Shown: positions 1 through 7,571, counted from the first letter of the stretch. The stretch is 64,000 nucleotides of DNA from Caldilineaceae bacterium (GCA_020634755.1 JACKBC010000001.1:62001-126000); one strand, 5' to 3'. Numbers and translations are program-made. Notes: generated by a model not told the origin, from the sequence alone.

Positions 1-746
1 GCCGTCGCCCGCAGAATGACATTGTGGGCGCGCCCGGCCGCGATTACCACGTCCGTACCGGCGCGGCGGGCCGTATCCGCCGCTTGCAGCTTGGTCACCA
101 TGCCGCCCACACCCAGGCCGCTCTTGCTGTCGCCAGCCAGGGCGCGCAGCGTATCGTCAATTTTGCGCACTTCTGGAATCAACTCGGCATTGGGGTCCGT
201 GCGCGGATCGGCAGTAAAGAGGCCCGGCTGGTCGGTCAGCAGCAGCAGTAGATCTGCATTAACCAGCGTGGCCAGCAGCGCCGACAAATTGTCGTTGTCG
301 CCCACTTTAATTTCCGCCGTAGCCAGCGCGTCATTCTCGTTGACTACCGGCACAATTCGATGCTCAATTAAGGCGGAAAGGGCGTCGCGGGCGTTCAAAT
401 AGCGGCGACGATTGACCACATCTTCACGCGTCAGCAACACCTGCCCCACGTGGATGCCATAAATATCAAAGAGCTGTTCCCACGTTTGCATGAGCCGGCT
501 CTGCCCCACGGCGGCCAGCAGCTGCTTGTTGGCAATGTTGGCCGGCAGTGCCGGAAAGTCGAGCCGGGCGCGGCCCGCCGCAATGGCGGCCGAGGAGCAG
601 ACAATGACCTCGACGCCGCGCCCGTGCAGCTCGGCGCACTGACGCACCAGTTCCAGCATGTGTGGTCGGTACAAATCGCGTCCACCGCCGGTCAGCACGC
701 TGGTACCCACCTTGATCACAATTCGTTTATAGGCAATGGCGTTCAT
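1..746 (-). CDS. proB: Glutamate 5-kinase, C-terminus cut by window edge
   Basis: Glutamate 5-kinase catalyses the first step of proline synthesis, ATP-dependent phosphorylation of L-glutamate, in the cytosol. Reading the minus strand from the ATG at 746 gives 248 codons that run off the window edge without a stop. The amino-acid-kinase fold is clear: RIVIKVGTSVLTGG at the N-terminus, VIVCSSAAIAAGR near residue 55, then VNENDA, VGDNDNLSALLA, LLLLTDQPGLFTADPR and GVGGMVTKLQAA. The serine loop reads SSAAIAAG where many homologues have SSGAIAAG. Whether a C-terminal PUA domain follows cannot be seen. proA is usually the partner gene and would lie outside the window. A palindromic repeat sits 35 bp upstream of the start. 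Confidence 0.93.
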   Translation of the reverse strand, partial: MNAIAYKRIVIKVGTSVLTGGGRDLYRPHMLELVRQCAELHGRGVEVIVCSSAAIAAGRARLDFPALPANIANKQLLAAVGQSRLMQTWEQLFDIYGIHVGQVLLTREDVVNRRRYLNARDALSALIEHRIVPVVNENDALATAEIKVGDNDNLSALLATLVNADLLLLLTDQPGLFTADPRTDPNAELIPEVRKIDDTLRALAGDSKSGLGVGGMVTKLQAADTARRAGTDVVIAAGRAHNVILRAT

Positions 747-781
747 AGGGATGATTTCTAAATTCTTTGGGAGCTTATGCA

Positions 782-866
782 CAGTAGAGCGCAACGGCGC
801 GAGATAAAGCTGGATTCCTGAATCGAGACCGATGCCGATATCGCCAACACCGTTGCGGTGTACTGA
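782..866 (-). repeat. CAGTA/TACTG family palindromic repeat, copy 1
   Basis: On the minus strand it begins CAGTACACCGCAACGGTG and ends CGTTGCGCTCTACTG, with the family core GAATCC inside. The two ends are inverted repeats of each other. It belongs to a family of 12 copies in this window, all intergenic. Confidence 0.8.
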
Positions 867-1098
867 GACAGAACACTGTTATAGGGTGCGTTTTAGCAAC
901 CATTAGCAATGGACACCTGACATCGAAAAATCGCTGATGGACGTTAACCAATTAAATCGGTAAACGACGGCACTGGTTGAAACCAGCGCCTGGCCCCATA
1001 TTCGCCTCCAAAGCCAAACGCGCCCATGATGCCAGAATTGTAGCATACACTCCACACGCGTGCTATACTAGGGGGTGACCACGAGCAAGAGAATGGAC

Positions 1099-1220
1099 AT
1101 TATCGGGAATAAGGTCAATTTATAAATTGGACGCTGATTCATGCAGATGAACACAGAATGTGCCGAGAGAATCAGCGTTAACCTGTGTTCATCCGCGTAC
1201 GCAATTTTAATTCCGATAAT
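1099..1220. repeat. Long imperfect inverted repeat (MITE-like)
   Basis: The outer arms ATTATCGGGAAT and ATTCCGATAAT pair. Inner arms GCAGATGAACACAG and CTGTGTTCATCCGC pair, and a central CGCTGATTC pairs with GAATCAGCG. The whole can fold into one long hairpin of about 120 bp. No coding capacity is visible. The inner arms resemble widespread bacterial repeats containing CAGATGAACACAGA, but no mobile family is assigned. Confidence 0.6.
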
Positions 1221-1266
1221 CTGTATTGGACAATAAGCGCTAGACGCTTATGAACCGCAAGGATGT

Positions 1267-2466
1267 ATGAACAGTAAGGATGAAGATGAGTTACAGCGGC
1301 GCAACCGCGAGCTATCCATCTTAAACAGCATTGCCCAAGCACTCCATCGCGAAATCGACCTAGATCGAGCGCTCAACGTGGTGCTGGCGCAGGTGGCGGA
1401 ACTCTTTGGCCTGCGCACCGGCTGGATTTTTTTGGTCCACGAAGAGACGGATGAAACCTATTTAGCCGCTTCGCTCAATTTGCCGCCGGGGCTGGCCGAT
1501 CATCCAGCGCTCATGGCAGGCGACTGCTACTGTTTGGATACATATCAGGCTGGAGACCTGGCCGGTGCGGCCAATGTAAACATTATCACCTGTACGCGAC
1601 TCAAAAAGCTGGTCAGCGGCAGCGACGGTTTGCTCTTTCACGCCAGCATTCCGCTGTATGGCCAAGTCCACAAGCTCGGTGTGCTCAATGTGGCCAGCGC
1701 CGATTGGCGCAAACTGTCTGACGATGACCTGCGGCTGCTGTACACCGTGGGCGATCTGCTGAGCATTGCCGTGGAGCGAGCGCGACTCTTTGCGCGCAGC
1801 ACGCAGATCGGCGCGTTGGAAGAGCGCAACCGGCTAGCGCGTGAGATTCACGATACGTTGGCGCAGGGGCTTTCGGCTATTGCGCTTAAGCTGGATGCCG
1901 TGGATGCACTGCTTGAATATAACTCGTCCATTGAGGCGCCGACCGCCAAGCTGAAAGAGAATGCCCTCTCAGTGCGTCAATACGTTAAGCAGTCGCTCGT
2001 ATTGGCGCAGCAAAATCTCGACGAAGCGCGTCGCTCAGTGCTGGACCTGCGCGCCGCACCGCTGGAAGGCCGCACGCTGCCGCAGGCGCTGGCGCTGCTT
2101 GTGCAGTCGACCGCCGAGCGCACCGGCGCCCCAATCGATTTTTCCAGCCACGGCGACCGTCAACCACTGCCGGTGCGCCTGGAAGTAGGTCTATATCGCA
2201 TTGCCCAAGAAGCGTTGAACAATGCCTGCCAGCATGCCTGCGCCGGCCAGATTCAAATGGTGCTCTCCTATCAGCCCGATAGCATTACGCTGGAATTACA
2301 CGATGATGGCAGCGGCTTTGATGTGGCGGAAATTGAGCAGGAGCGCTTTGGGCTGATTGGCATGAGTGAACGCGCCCGCCTGCTGGGTGGTGAGCTACGC
2401 GTAGAAAGCGATGTAGCGCATGGCACCCATGTACATGTAACGGCGCCGCTGGCTGGGAAGATATAA
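1267..2466 (+). CDS. GAF-domain sensor histidine kinase (NarL/HisKA_3 class)
   Basis: A cytosolic two-component sensor kinase of 399 residues with no membrane segment. A GAF domain spans about residues 24-172. The HisKA_3 dimerisation helix has LEERNRLAREIHDTLAQGL with phospho-acceptor H195. The HATPase domain shows the N box QEALNNACQH (314-323), DDGSGF (346-351) and GLIGM (362-366). This class normally phosphorylates NarL/LuxR-type response regulators, but none is encoded nearby, so the partner is elsewhere. The GAF domain carries Cys87 and Cys89 (GDCYC) and Cys109 (IITC), which could hold a metal or iron-sulfur centre. That is inference. The ATG at 1267 is preceded by AAGGA with short spacing. 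Confidence 0.92.
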   Translation: MNSKDEDELQRRNRELSILNSIAQALHREIDLDRALNVVLAQVAELFGLRTGWIFLVHEETDETYLAASLNLPPGLADHPALMAGDCYCLDTYQAGDLAGAANVNIITCTRLKKLVSGSDGLLFHASIPLYGQVHKLGVLNVASADWRKLSDDDLRLLYTVGDLLSIAVERARLFARSTQIGALEERNRLAREIHDTLAQGLSAIALKLDAVDALLEYNSSIEAPTAKLKENALSVRQYVKQSLVLAQQNLDEARRSVLDLRAAPLEGRTLPQALALLVQSTAERTGAPIDFSSHGDRQPLPVRLEVGLYRIAQEALNNACQHACAGQIQMVLSYQPDSITLELHDDGSGFDVAEIEQERFGLIGMSERARLLGGELRVESDVAHGTHVHVTAPLAGKI

Positions 2467-2473
2467 ATCGCCC

Positions 2474-2553
2474 GACTTACGCAGCGACCGGGAAGCGCAA
2501 GGAGAGAACAACGTGGCGGACTTGGCGGTTTTTGGGCCAGGCTTGCGTAAGTT
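2474..2553. repeat. GACTTACGCA-ended inverted-repeat element, copy 1
   Basis: An ~80-bp element bounded by GACTTACGCAGC and GCTTGCGTAAGTTC, which are inverted repeats. It lies just after the histidine kinase stop and before a CAGTA/TACTG repeat. Five further full copies lie elsewhere in the window. Confidence 0.7.
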
Positions 2554-2566
2554 CAAAATTATAGTA

Positions 2567-2651
2567 CAGTAGACCGCAACAGCAAGCAGTAGGACCGGAT
2601 TCACCAACCGAGACCGACGCTTACATCGCCAACACCGTTGCCGTGTACTGA
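2567..2651 (-). repeat. CAGTA/TACTG family palindromic repeat, copy 2
   Basis: It starts CAGTAGACCGCAAC and ends CCGTTGCCGTGTACTG on the plus strand, in the same orientation as copy 1. Its right end lies 19 bp before the ATG of the next gene, so it occupies that gene's 5' untranslated or promoter region. Confidence 0.78.
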
Positions 2652-2670
2652 ATATTGGCAGGAGATACGA

Positions 2671-4053
2671 ATGCCCCGCTCGTTACGTTTAACCGATGGC
2701 AGCTATATGCGCCGCCCAGATATTCACAACCTCATGCACTACCTCAACGCCATGCAGTGCGTAGAAGTGGTTGGCTTTAGCAATATTGGCAAATCCGCCT
2801 TTATGCGTCTGCTGGGGCAGAGCGATGTGTGGGTGCAAGAGTTGGGAGAAGCCGGCGATAAGATATTGCCCGTTTACATTGACTGCAATCTCATGTTAGA
2901 CATGAGCGATCAGGGCTTTTATGAAATCGTTCTGCGCTGCTTGCGCGAACGCAGCCCAGAGCTGGCCGAACTGCCCGAGCTGACCACGGCCTACAATGCG
3001 CTCGTGAATGCCGCCAGCAGCGATTTTCAGGTGCCGCTTAGCTTTAGCCAGGGGCTCAATGCCGTCTTACAGTCAACCCAGCGCCGGCTGGTGCTGCTGC
3101 TCGATGAATTTGACGAGCCTTTTACCCTAATGGACCCGCGCGTGATGCTCAATCTACGGGCGCTTAAGGACCGCCACAGCAATGATTTAGCCTACGTGGT
3201 GGCGCTGGTCAAGCCCATGGGCAGCCACGTGAATAATGGCGAATATCGCAGCGAATTTCGTGAACTTTTCAATCACCGCACGTGGCATCTGGCCCCCCTC
3301 ACCCGTTCCGATGTGGATCGGGTGGTGCGCAGCTATATGGGTGCATACGAAGCGCGCTTTATTGCCAGTGATTTCGATTTTATCTATAAATGGGCGGGGG
3401 GACATCCCTGTTTGCTGGAAAGCGTTTGCCGAATGCTGGACGCCGAATTAGAAAACTATGCGCCCGATATTAATGAACCGGAAACTCATTGGGAAATTCA
3501 CCGACAAACGGCCAAGAAATTTCGCCACAACAGCAGCATCAACTATGAATGCGCCAAGATTTGGGAAGGTTGCAGCACAGACGAACAGCAAGCGCTGCAA
3601 GACTTTGTGGACGGCGAAGATGAAATTGCGGCCGATGTGTTGGCGGGCCTCTATCGGCAGCATATTCTTTTCCGCGTAGAAGGTAAGCCCCAATTTTTCT
3701 GCCGCTTGCTGAAAGAATATATACAGCGCCAGAATTCGCAGCAGCAGCCCGAATCCACCTCTCTGTGGGTCAACGTGGACAGCGGAGAAGTGCTCATTGA
3801 TGGTCAAGCCATTGAGACGCTGACCAATCTAGAATACAAGCTCATGCTGCTGCTCTTTCACAATGCCGAAAAGATTATCGACAAGTATGAAATTGTGACC
3901 AATGTATGGGGCGACAGCTACATCAACGAAGTGGACGATGCCCGCATTGAAAAGCTCGTTAGCCGCCTGCGCCAGAAAATCGAGCCCGACCCCAGCAACC
4001 CCATCTTTTTGACGACCGTGCGCGGGCGCGGCTATCGGCTCCTGCTCTCGTAA
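2671..4053 (+). CDS. AAA/STAND-like ATPase fused to C-terminal OmpR-type winged helix
   Basis: A 460-residue protein. The N-terminal two thirds is a P-loop ATPase with GFSNIGKS (residues 35-42) and Walker B LVLLLDEFDE (140-149). A sensor/lid region with GGHPCLLESV is typical of STAND/Orc-like ATPases. The last ~95 residues form a Trans_reg_C winged helix (LTNLEYKLMLLLF, then TVRGRGYRL), the DNA-binding domain of OmpR-type regulators. No receiver domain is present. It is probably an ATP-dependent transcription regulator, but its signal and targets are unknown. The ATG at 2671 is preferred over an upstream TTG (2638) because GGAGA lies 4 bp before it and the TTG is inside a repeat. Confidence 0.85.
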   Translation: MPRSLRLTDGSYMRRPDIHNLMHYLNAMQCVEVVGFSNIGKSAFMRLLGQSDVWVQELGEAGDKILPVYIDCNLMLDMSDQGFYEIVLRCLRERSPELAELPELTTAYNALVNAASSDFQVPLSFSQGLNAVLQSTQRRLVLLLDEFDEPFTLMDPRVMLNLRALKDRHSNDLAYVVALVKPMGSHVNNGEYRSEFRELFNHRTWHLAPLTRSDVDRVVRSYMGAYEARFIASDFDFIYKWAGGHPCLLESVCRMLDAELENYAPDINEPETHWEIHRQTAKKFRHNSSINYECAKIWEGCSTDEQQALQDFVDGEDEIAADVLAGLYRQHILFRVEGKPQFFCRLLKEYIQRQNSQQQPESTSLWVNVDSGEVLIDGQAIETLTNLEYKLMLLLFHNAEKIIDKYEIVTNVWGDSYINEVDDARIEKLVSRLRQKIEPDPSNPIFLTTVRGRGYRLLLS

Positions 4054-4266
4054 TGTACAAGCGTATACAGACCCACAGCTCGCTAAATTTCGGCTGCCCG
4101 CCCAATTTATGGGCGTGACGGTTGTTTGTGCAAATTCGCACAACTCAAATTTGGGAAGGCAACCGATTGAGGCTATACTTTTATAGATAGAACTTATATA
4201 AATAGCACTTATGGTGACTGGTTTTACGCAAGGCAATCTCATAGCGCAGCATGAAGGAGAGATTTT

Positions 4267-4848
4267 ATGACAGAAGTAGCACAGAGTGCCGTCGGCCCAG
4301 CGGCTGGGAATGTACAAGACGCAAATAGCAAACAGCAGATCTTTCGCGGTTCACAGCGCAATCTGGTAATTCCGCTCACGTTATTTCTATCGGGCTTGAC
4401 GGCATTTGCTATGGGCATGACGCACACCTTTTTCGGCGGCGCCATAGCGTGGACGTTTGTAATTTGGGGCGCGCTATTTCTCTTTAGCAATCTTTTGGAT
4501 ATCTATCAGGAATATGAAGTGACCGATGAAGGGCTTGCCATTCGCAATCCCATACGGCTCTGGACGCCCGATAAATTCTGGACGTGGAAAGAGATTTACC
4601 GGCTCGATGTGCTGGTGCGCAATCGCGATACGCATTTGGATAACGCCGCCATGAATATTTATCACGAGTTGAGCGGTGAAATTATTAAAGAACGCGAAGA
4701 TCGCAATTTGGATCCCAAACTGGCTCAGATCATTATTGAGCGCGCCGAACTGCAGCCGGTGGACGCGGGCAATCCAAAGACAATTGAAAAACTGCCCCTT
4801 AACCATAAAGCCACATACCACTGGACCAAGAACGGTTCATTGGCCTAG
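4267..4848 (+). CDS. Small membrane protein of unknown function (PH-like C-terminal part)
   Basis: A 193-residue protein with two hydrophobic segments at about residues 36-52 and 58-80, followed by a soluble region beginning YEVTDEGLAIRNPIRLW. That layout, two helices then a beta-rich domain sensing 'up' and 'down' strands, resembles bacterial PH-domain membrane proteins, but no family motif is certain. The C-terminal 70 residues are polar and charged. The start is supported by GAAGGAGAG before the ATG. It is monocistronic, closed by a clear terminator at 4873. No function can be assigned. Confidence 0.75.
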   Translation: MTEVAQSAVGPAAGNVQDANSKQQIFRGSQRNLVIPLTLFLSGLTAFAMGMTHTFFGGAIAWTFVIWGALFLFSNLLDIYQEYEVTDEGLAIRNPIRLWTPDKFWTWKEIYRLDVLVRNRDTHLDNAAMNIYHELSGEIIKEREDRNLDPKLAQIIIERAELQPVDAGNPKTIEKLPLNHKATYHWTKNGSLA

Positions 4849-4872
4849 CGCCTTGCCCCCTCTTTTTGCTGC

Positions 4873-4905
4873 AAAACCGCCCTTTTTGAGAAGGGCGGTT
4901 TTTTT
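4873..4905 (+). terminator. Rho-independent terminator after the membrane protein gene
   Basis: AAAACCGCCC and GGGCGGTTTT flank a short loop and run into seven T residues. It lies 24 bp after the stop codon. Confidence 0.9.
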
Positions 4906-4964
4906 ATGCTGCGTTTGAGATGAAAACCACAATTTTTCCTCGGTTCTCGTCCAAAGCCACACCT

Positions 4965-5166
4965 AAGTGCCGCGCACATTTAATTGTTAGAAGCTGTCTG
5001 AAAAGTCTCGATTGGGTACAAAACATTCCGGGAAAGGGCCGATTGCGGATGATTTGACCAGAATTTCGTGGCCCTTTCCCGGAATGTGACACGCCTTAAT
5101 CACCTTTTCAGACAGCTTCTTAGAAATCCCAACCCGAGCAAAAGTCATGCGGGATTTCTAAAAATT
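4965..5166. repeat. AGTGCCGCG/TTTAGAAATC repeat, interrupted by a MITE
   Basis: Its two halves match an uninterrupted copy at 26911-26990: AGTGCCGCGCACATTTAATT on the left, then GAAATCC, CGAGCAAAA and GGGATTTCTAAAAATT on the right. The 130-bp MITE at 4990-5119 splits it. The arms TTAGAAATCCC and GGGATTTCTAA are inverted repeats. Confidence 0.75.
4990..5119. mobile_element. 130-bp MITE with 16-bp terminal inverted repeats and TTA duplication
   Basis: Perfect 16-bp ends GAAGCTGTCTGAAAAG and CTTTTCAGACAGCTTC are flanked on both sides by TTA. Inside is a second perfect inverted pair, ACATTCCGGGAAAGGGCC (5023-5040) and its complement (5070-5087). There is no coding capacity. Ends and a 3-bp TNA duplication would fit an IS5-group transposase acting in trans, but no matching transposase gene is in the window. 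Confidence 0.8.
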
Positions 5167-5200
5167 CGGTGCATTTCCATCAAATCACATGTGACAAGAT

Positions 5201-5313
5201 TCTAGTGTTCTATCAATCGTGTTTTGATAGAATTAATAAGCAGTCAGAACACCAATGCCTCGGCAAGCATTCATAACGGATTTCCATCAATTCATGCTTG
5301 CCGAGACACTAGA
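5201..5313. other. Branched inverted-repeat structure 1 (three-way junction)
   Basis: An outer stem TCTAGTGT/ACACTAGA encloses two perfect or near-perfect hairpins. These are TTCTATCAA/TTGATAGAA (5208-5232) and TGCCTCGGCAAGCAT/ATGCTTGCCGAGACA (5256-5308, one mismatch). No open reading frame is present. It could be a structured RNA, a cruciform DNA site or a MITE. The sequence alone does not decide. Confidence 0.5.
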
Positions 5314-5336
5314 TCCCCAATTGTACATTGATTGAT

Positions 5337-5365
5337 TTGTAGATACAGAACATATGTTCTATACT
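5337..5365 (+). promoter_or_regulatory. Candidate SOS promoter with LexA box in the spacer
   Basis: TTGTAG (5337-5342) and TATACT (5360-5365) are separated by exactly 17 bp. The perfect palindrome AGAACATATGTTCT (5347-5360) fills that spacer. GAAC-N4-GTTC is the core of the LexA/DinR box known from Gram-positive bacteria. The placement fits repression by LexA and induction by DNA damage. The promoter points toward the terminator at 5395 and the FtsK-like gene at 5642. Confidence 0.55.
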
Positions 5366-5394
5366 GATGCAGCGTTCTTCCTAATCAGATACCA

Positions 5395-5436
5395 GGCTCG
5401 TATACTTGCCGTATAGACGAATAACGAGCCTTTTTT
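5395..5436 (+). terminator. Rho-independent terminator in the FtsK-like gene leader
   Basis: GGCTCGT and ACGAGCC form a 7-bp stem followed by six T residues. It sits about 25-30 bp after the likely transcription start of the LexA-box promoter. It would yield a short RNA or act as an attenuator. Confidence 0.65.
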
Positions 5437-5543
5437 AGCCTGGTTCATTTGATGCACTTTGTCGCGACCTTGCACTGCATGTTGAGTGCGGTCAGACAAA
5501 TAAAGCCCTTGGGCAATGCATTAAATGACCCGGCTATTTTTTT
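5437..5543 (+). other. Branched inverted-repeat structure 2 with terminal T-run
   Basis: The outer arms 5437-5456 (AGCCTGGTTCATTTGATGCA) and 5517-5535 pair with one mismatch, one bulge and a G-U. Inside are a long hairpin TTTGTC-GACC-GCACT/AGTGC-GGTC-GACAAA (5458-5500) and a small hairpin GCCCTTGGGC (5505-5514). The outer stem is followed by ATTTTTTTA, so it may be a branched terminator or a folded leader RNA for the gene at 5642. Confidence 0.55.
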
Positions 5544-5597
5544 AGGTTTGTATGCTGGCGATCCACGGACGCGGCGTACGTCATGTTTTTGCAAGCG

Positions 5598-5641
5598 ATG
5601 TGGTCCCAAAGACACATAAATGTCGTCCCAAAGGTACACAA
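5598..5641 (+). repeat. 22-bp tandem duplication carrying the start region of the FtsK-like gene
   Basis: ATGTGGTCCCAAAGACACAT and ATGTCGTCCCAAAGGTACAC begin two 22-bp units, and the next unit position is the chosen ATG at 5642. Three ATG codons thus fall at a 22-bp period, in shifted frames, each followed or preceded by CCCAAAG. The AAAGG of the second unit serves as ribosome site. Confidence 0.6.
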
Positions 5642-6718
5642 ATGGCAATCTCCCGAACCCAATTAGAACAGCAGGCCGACAAGCTAGAAGCGCTGCTCAG
5701 GCAGCACAAAGTAAGCGGACGCATCCAAGGTGGCGTGGTGACGCACCGCATGATTCAATTTGACTTGACGGTGGATGTCAGTCACAAGGTGCGCCAGATC
5801 CAATCACTGGCGGAAGAGATGGCGCTGGCGCTCAACGTGCAGACCGTACGCATTTACCGGCAAGGCGGGCGCTTTTGTGTCGAAATCCCGTTGGAGCGCA
5901 CGCGCCTGTTGCGGTTGTGGCCCTGGTGCCGAGACGTCCCCAATGTGCCACCATGTACCACCCTGCTGGGCGCGGATGCCAGCGGCTCGCCGCTGCTCTT
6001 AAAGCTCAATGCGCCAGACGTTGTGCATGTATTGCTGGCTGGGGCCACGGGCAGCGGAAAAACCGCGCTGGCGCGGGCGCTGTTAGCTTCGCTGGCCTAT
6101 TACAACCCGGTCTCTGCTTTGCATCTCATTCTAATTGATCCCAAGCGGCGGGGGTTTGCCCCGCTGGCACAGCTGCCCCACGCCGCACACGGCGTGATCG
6201 ACAGCACGGAAGGCGCTATTCACCATTTGCACAATTTAGTAGCCGAAATGGAGCGGCGTGATCAAACGGGGATCAATCAGCCCACGCTGATCGTCGCCAT
6301 CGATGAGCTGGCGGACTTAATGCAAACGGGCGCCCAAAAGGTTGAAGCGCTGCTTACGCGGCTGGCCCAACGCGGACGGCAAGCGGGTATTCACTTGGTC
6401 GCGTGTACGCAGAAACCGTCGGCCAGCCTCATTGGCAGCGCCATCAAAGCGAACTTCCCCGTGCGTCTTGTGGGCGCGGTAGCCAGTCGAGATGAGGCGC
6501 GCTATGCCGCCGGCATCTCTGACAGTGGCGCTGAAAAGCTCATGGGCCGCGGCGATTTCCTGCTGATCAAACAGGGAGAGTCGATCCGCTTTCAGGCGGC
6601 CTGGCTAGGCGCCAAGGAATTAGAGCAGATTGTGCAGGCCACGCGCAATGGTTCGGGATCGAGAAGCCAAGCCGAGGGGGCGGGCATCAAGCGCGGCATA
6701 AAAGCAGGCGCAGCATAA
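5642..6718 (+). CDS. Small FtsK/SpoIIIE-type DNA translocase ATPase
   Basis: A 359-residue protein with the FtsK motor fold only. It shows Walker A GATGSGKT (134-141), LILIDPKRRGF, Walker B IVAIDELADLM (217-227), RGRQAGIHLVACTQKP and FPVRLVGAVASRDEARYA. Full-length FtsK has an N-terminal membrane domain and a C-terminal gamma winged helix. Both are absent, as in FtsK-like motors of plasmids and integrative elements. It probably moves double-stranded DNA, but its substrate is unknown. An in-frame TTG at 5552 would add 30 residues. The ATG at 5642 is chosen because AAAGG precedes it and the extension is not FtsK-like. The leader with LexA box, terminator and folded structures suggests damage-responsive or attenuated expression. 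A small membrane protein gene follows. Confidence 0.88.
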   Translation: MAISRTQLEQQADKLEALLRQHKVSGRIQGGVVTHRMIQFDLTVDVSHKVRQIQSLAEEMALALNVQTVRIYRQGGRFCVEIPLERTRLLRLWPWCRDVPNVPPCTTLLGADASGSPLLLKLNAPDVVHVLLAGATGSGKTALARALLASLAYYNPVSALHLILIDPKRRGFAPLAQLPHAAHGVIDSTEGAIHHLHNLVAEMERRDQTGINQPTLIVAIDELADLMQTGAQKVEALLTRLAQRGRQAGIHLVACTQKPSASLIGSAIKANFPVRLVGAVASRDEARYAAGISDSGAEKLMGRGDFLLIKQGESIRFQAAWLGAKELEQIVQATRNGSGSRSQAEGAGIKRGIKAGAA

Positions 6719-6825
6719 AAGCAGACCGGGCTTCGATTGGTTCAGCCTCCCTTTACCCGACTATTTTGTAAATTCGCTACCGCAAGAGGCTATGTAAGTC
6801 CAGTACAGTAAGGAGGACCACCACC

Positions 6826-7239
6826 ATGAAGCAGATATTTAGCTTGATGCTTTTGATCTTTGTGGCAGCTATTGGTTGGCGCATTGGCGGCAGTTTAAGC
6901 AGCGATGCCATGGGCATGGCGATTGGCATGCTCTTTGGCATTATGGCTGGCATCCCCACCGCGCTGCTTGTGCTGGCCTCTGAACGGCGTCGCGATCAAC
7001 CGCGCGCGGCCGATGGCAGAGAAAGAGCGCGCAATCAGCACGGCCAATTGCCCTATGCCCAGCCGCCAGTGATTGTGGTCACGGGCTCGCCCACACAGCT
7101 GCCCGCTGGTCCTATCCACCCGCAACAAGCTGGCTATCCGCCGCACCTGCACCAGGGGTACGATTCGCCTGCGCCCTCGCCACCGCAGCGCACCTTCCGC
7201 ATTGTGGGTGAACATGATGAATCCCTGGACGACTGGTAA
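6826..7239 (+). CDS. Small membrane protein with proline-rich tail, unknown function
   Basis: A 137-residue protein. Residues 3-18 and about 28-50 (MGMAIGMLFGIMAGIPTALLVL) are two hydrophobic segments separated by a short GGSLSSD loop. They are followed by ERRRDQPR and a soluble tail rich in proline, glutamine and histidine ending in DESLDDW. The basic stretch after the second helix places the tail in the cytosol. An unusually strong ribosome site, AAGGAGGA, precedes the ATG. It lies 107 bp after the FtsK-like gene on the same strand and could anchor it to the membrane. That is only a positional guess. No family was recognised. Confidence 0.75.
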   Translation: MKQIFSLMLLIFVAAIGWRIGGSLSSDAMGMAIGMLFGIMAGIPTALLVLASERRRDQPRAADGRERARNQHGQLPYAQPPVIVVTGSPTQLPAGPIHPQQAGYPPHLHQGYDSPAPSPPQRTFRIVGEHDESLDDW

Positions 7240-7397
7240 AACGCCCAGATGTCAAGCGGCCTCAACCGCTGTCCCAGGTCAGCCGCAGGTTTTATCCCTG
7301 CTTTTTCACGGTGCGTGATTATCCTGTACGCGCCCTTCGACAGGTTTAGGGCGCGTATACCCGACAATATTTCCCACAGCTTTTCTCACGGCGTCAT

Positions 7398-7437
7398 GAA
7401 AATAAGCTGGCGTTCACAATGGACGCCAGCTTATTTT
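7398..7437. terminator. Symmetric terminator-like hairpin
   Basis: AAAATAAGCTGGCGT and ACGCCAGCTTATTTT form a perfect 15-bp stem with a 9-nt loop. A/T runs on both sides allow it to act in either direction. It is 160 bp past the stop of the membrane protein gene. Confidence 0.75.
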
Positions 7438-7542
7438 ATGACCGCAGAAAGCACTCCCCTTTCGCTTTAGCAGATCGGCTGCATCTGTCAACATGCAGCG
7501 CAGAAAGTTTGCCTGGGCAAAGTAAAATCATGTACACCATAA

Positions 7543-7571
7543 TTGACAACTAACCTGCTTGCCTATAGGAT
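7543..7571 (+). promoter_or_regulatory. Candidate sigma-70 promoter for the CBS gene
   Basis: TTGACA (7543-7548), a 17-bp spacer and TAGGAT (7566-7571) lie about 85 bp before the CBS start codon. The -35 hexamer is perfect and the -10 matches four of six positions. Confidence 0.4.

Larger units (their letters stand above)
747..1266. other. Intergenic region with two inverted-repeat elements
   Basis: No gene is supported between the divergent proB and histidine kinase starts. The region holds a copy of the 88-bp CAGTA/TACTG repeat (782-866) and a long imperfect inverted repeat (1099-1220). The remaining sequence shows nothing recognisable. Confidence 0.6.

Noticed and set aside
5445..5648. 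Minus-strand 67-codon frame in the FtsK leader
   Set aside because: It covers the branched inverted repeat and has no protein features. The region reads better as structured non-coding DNA.
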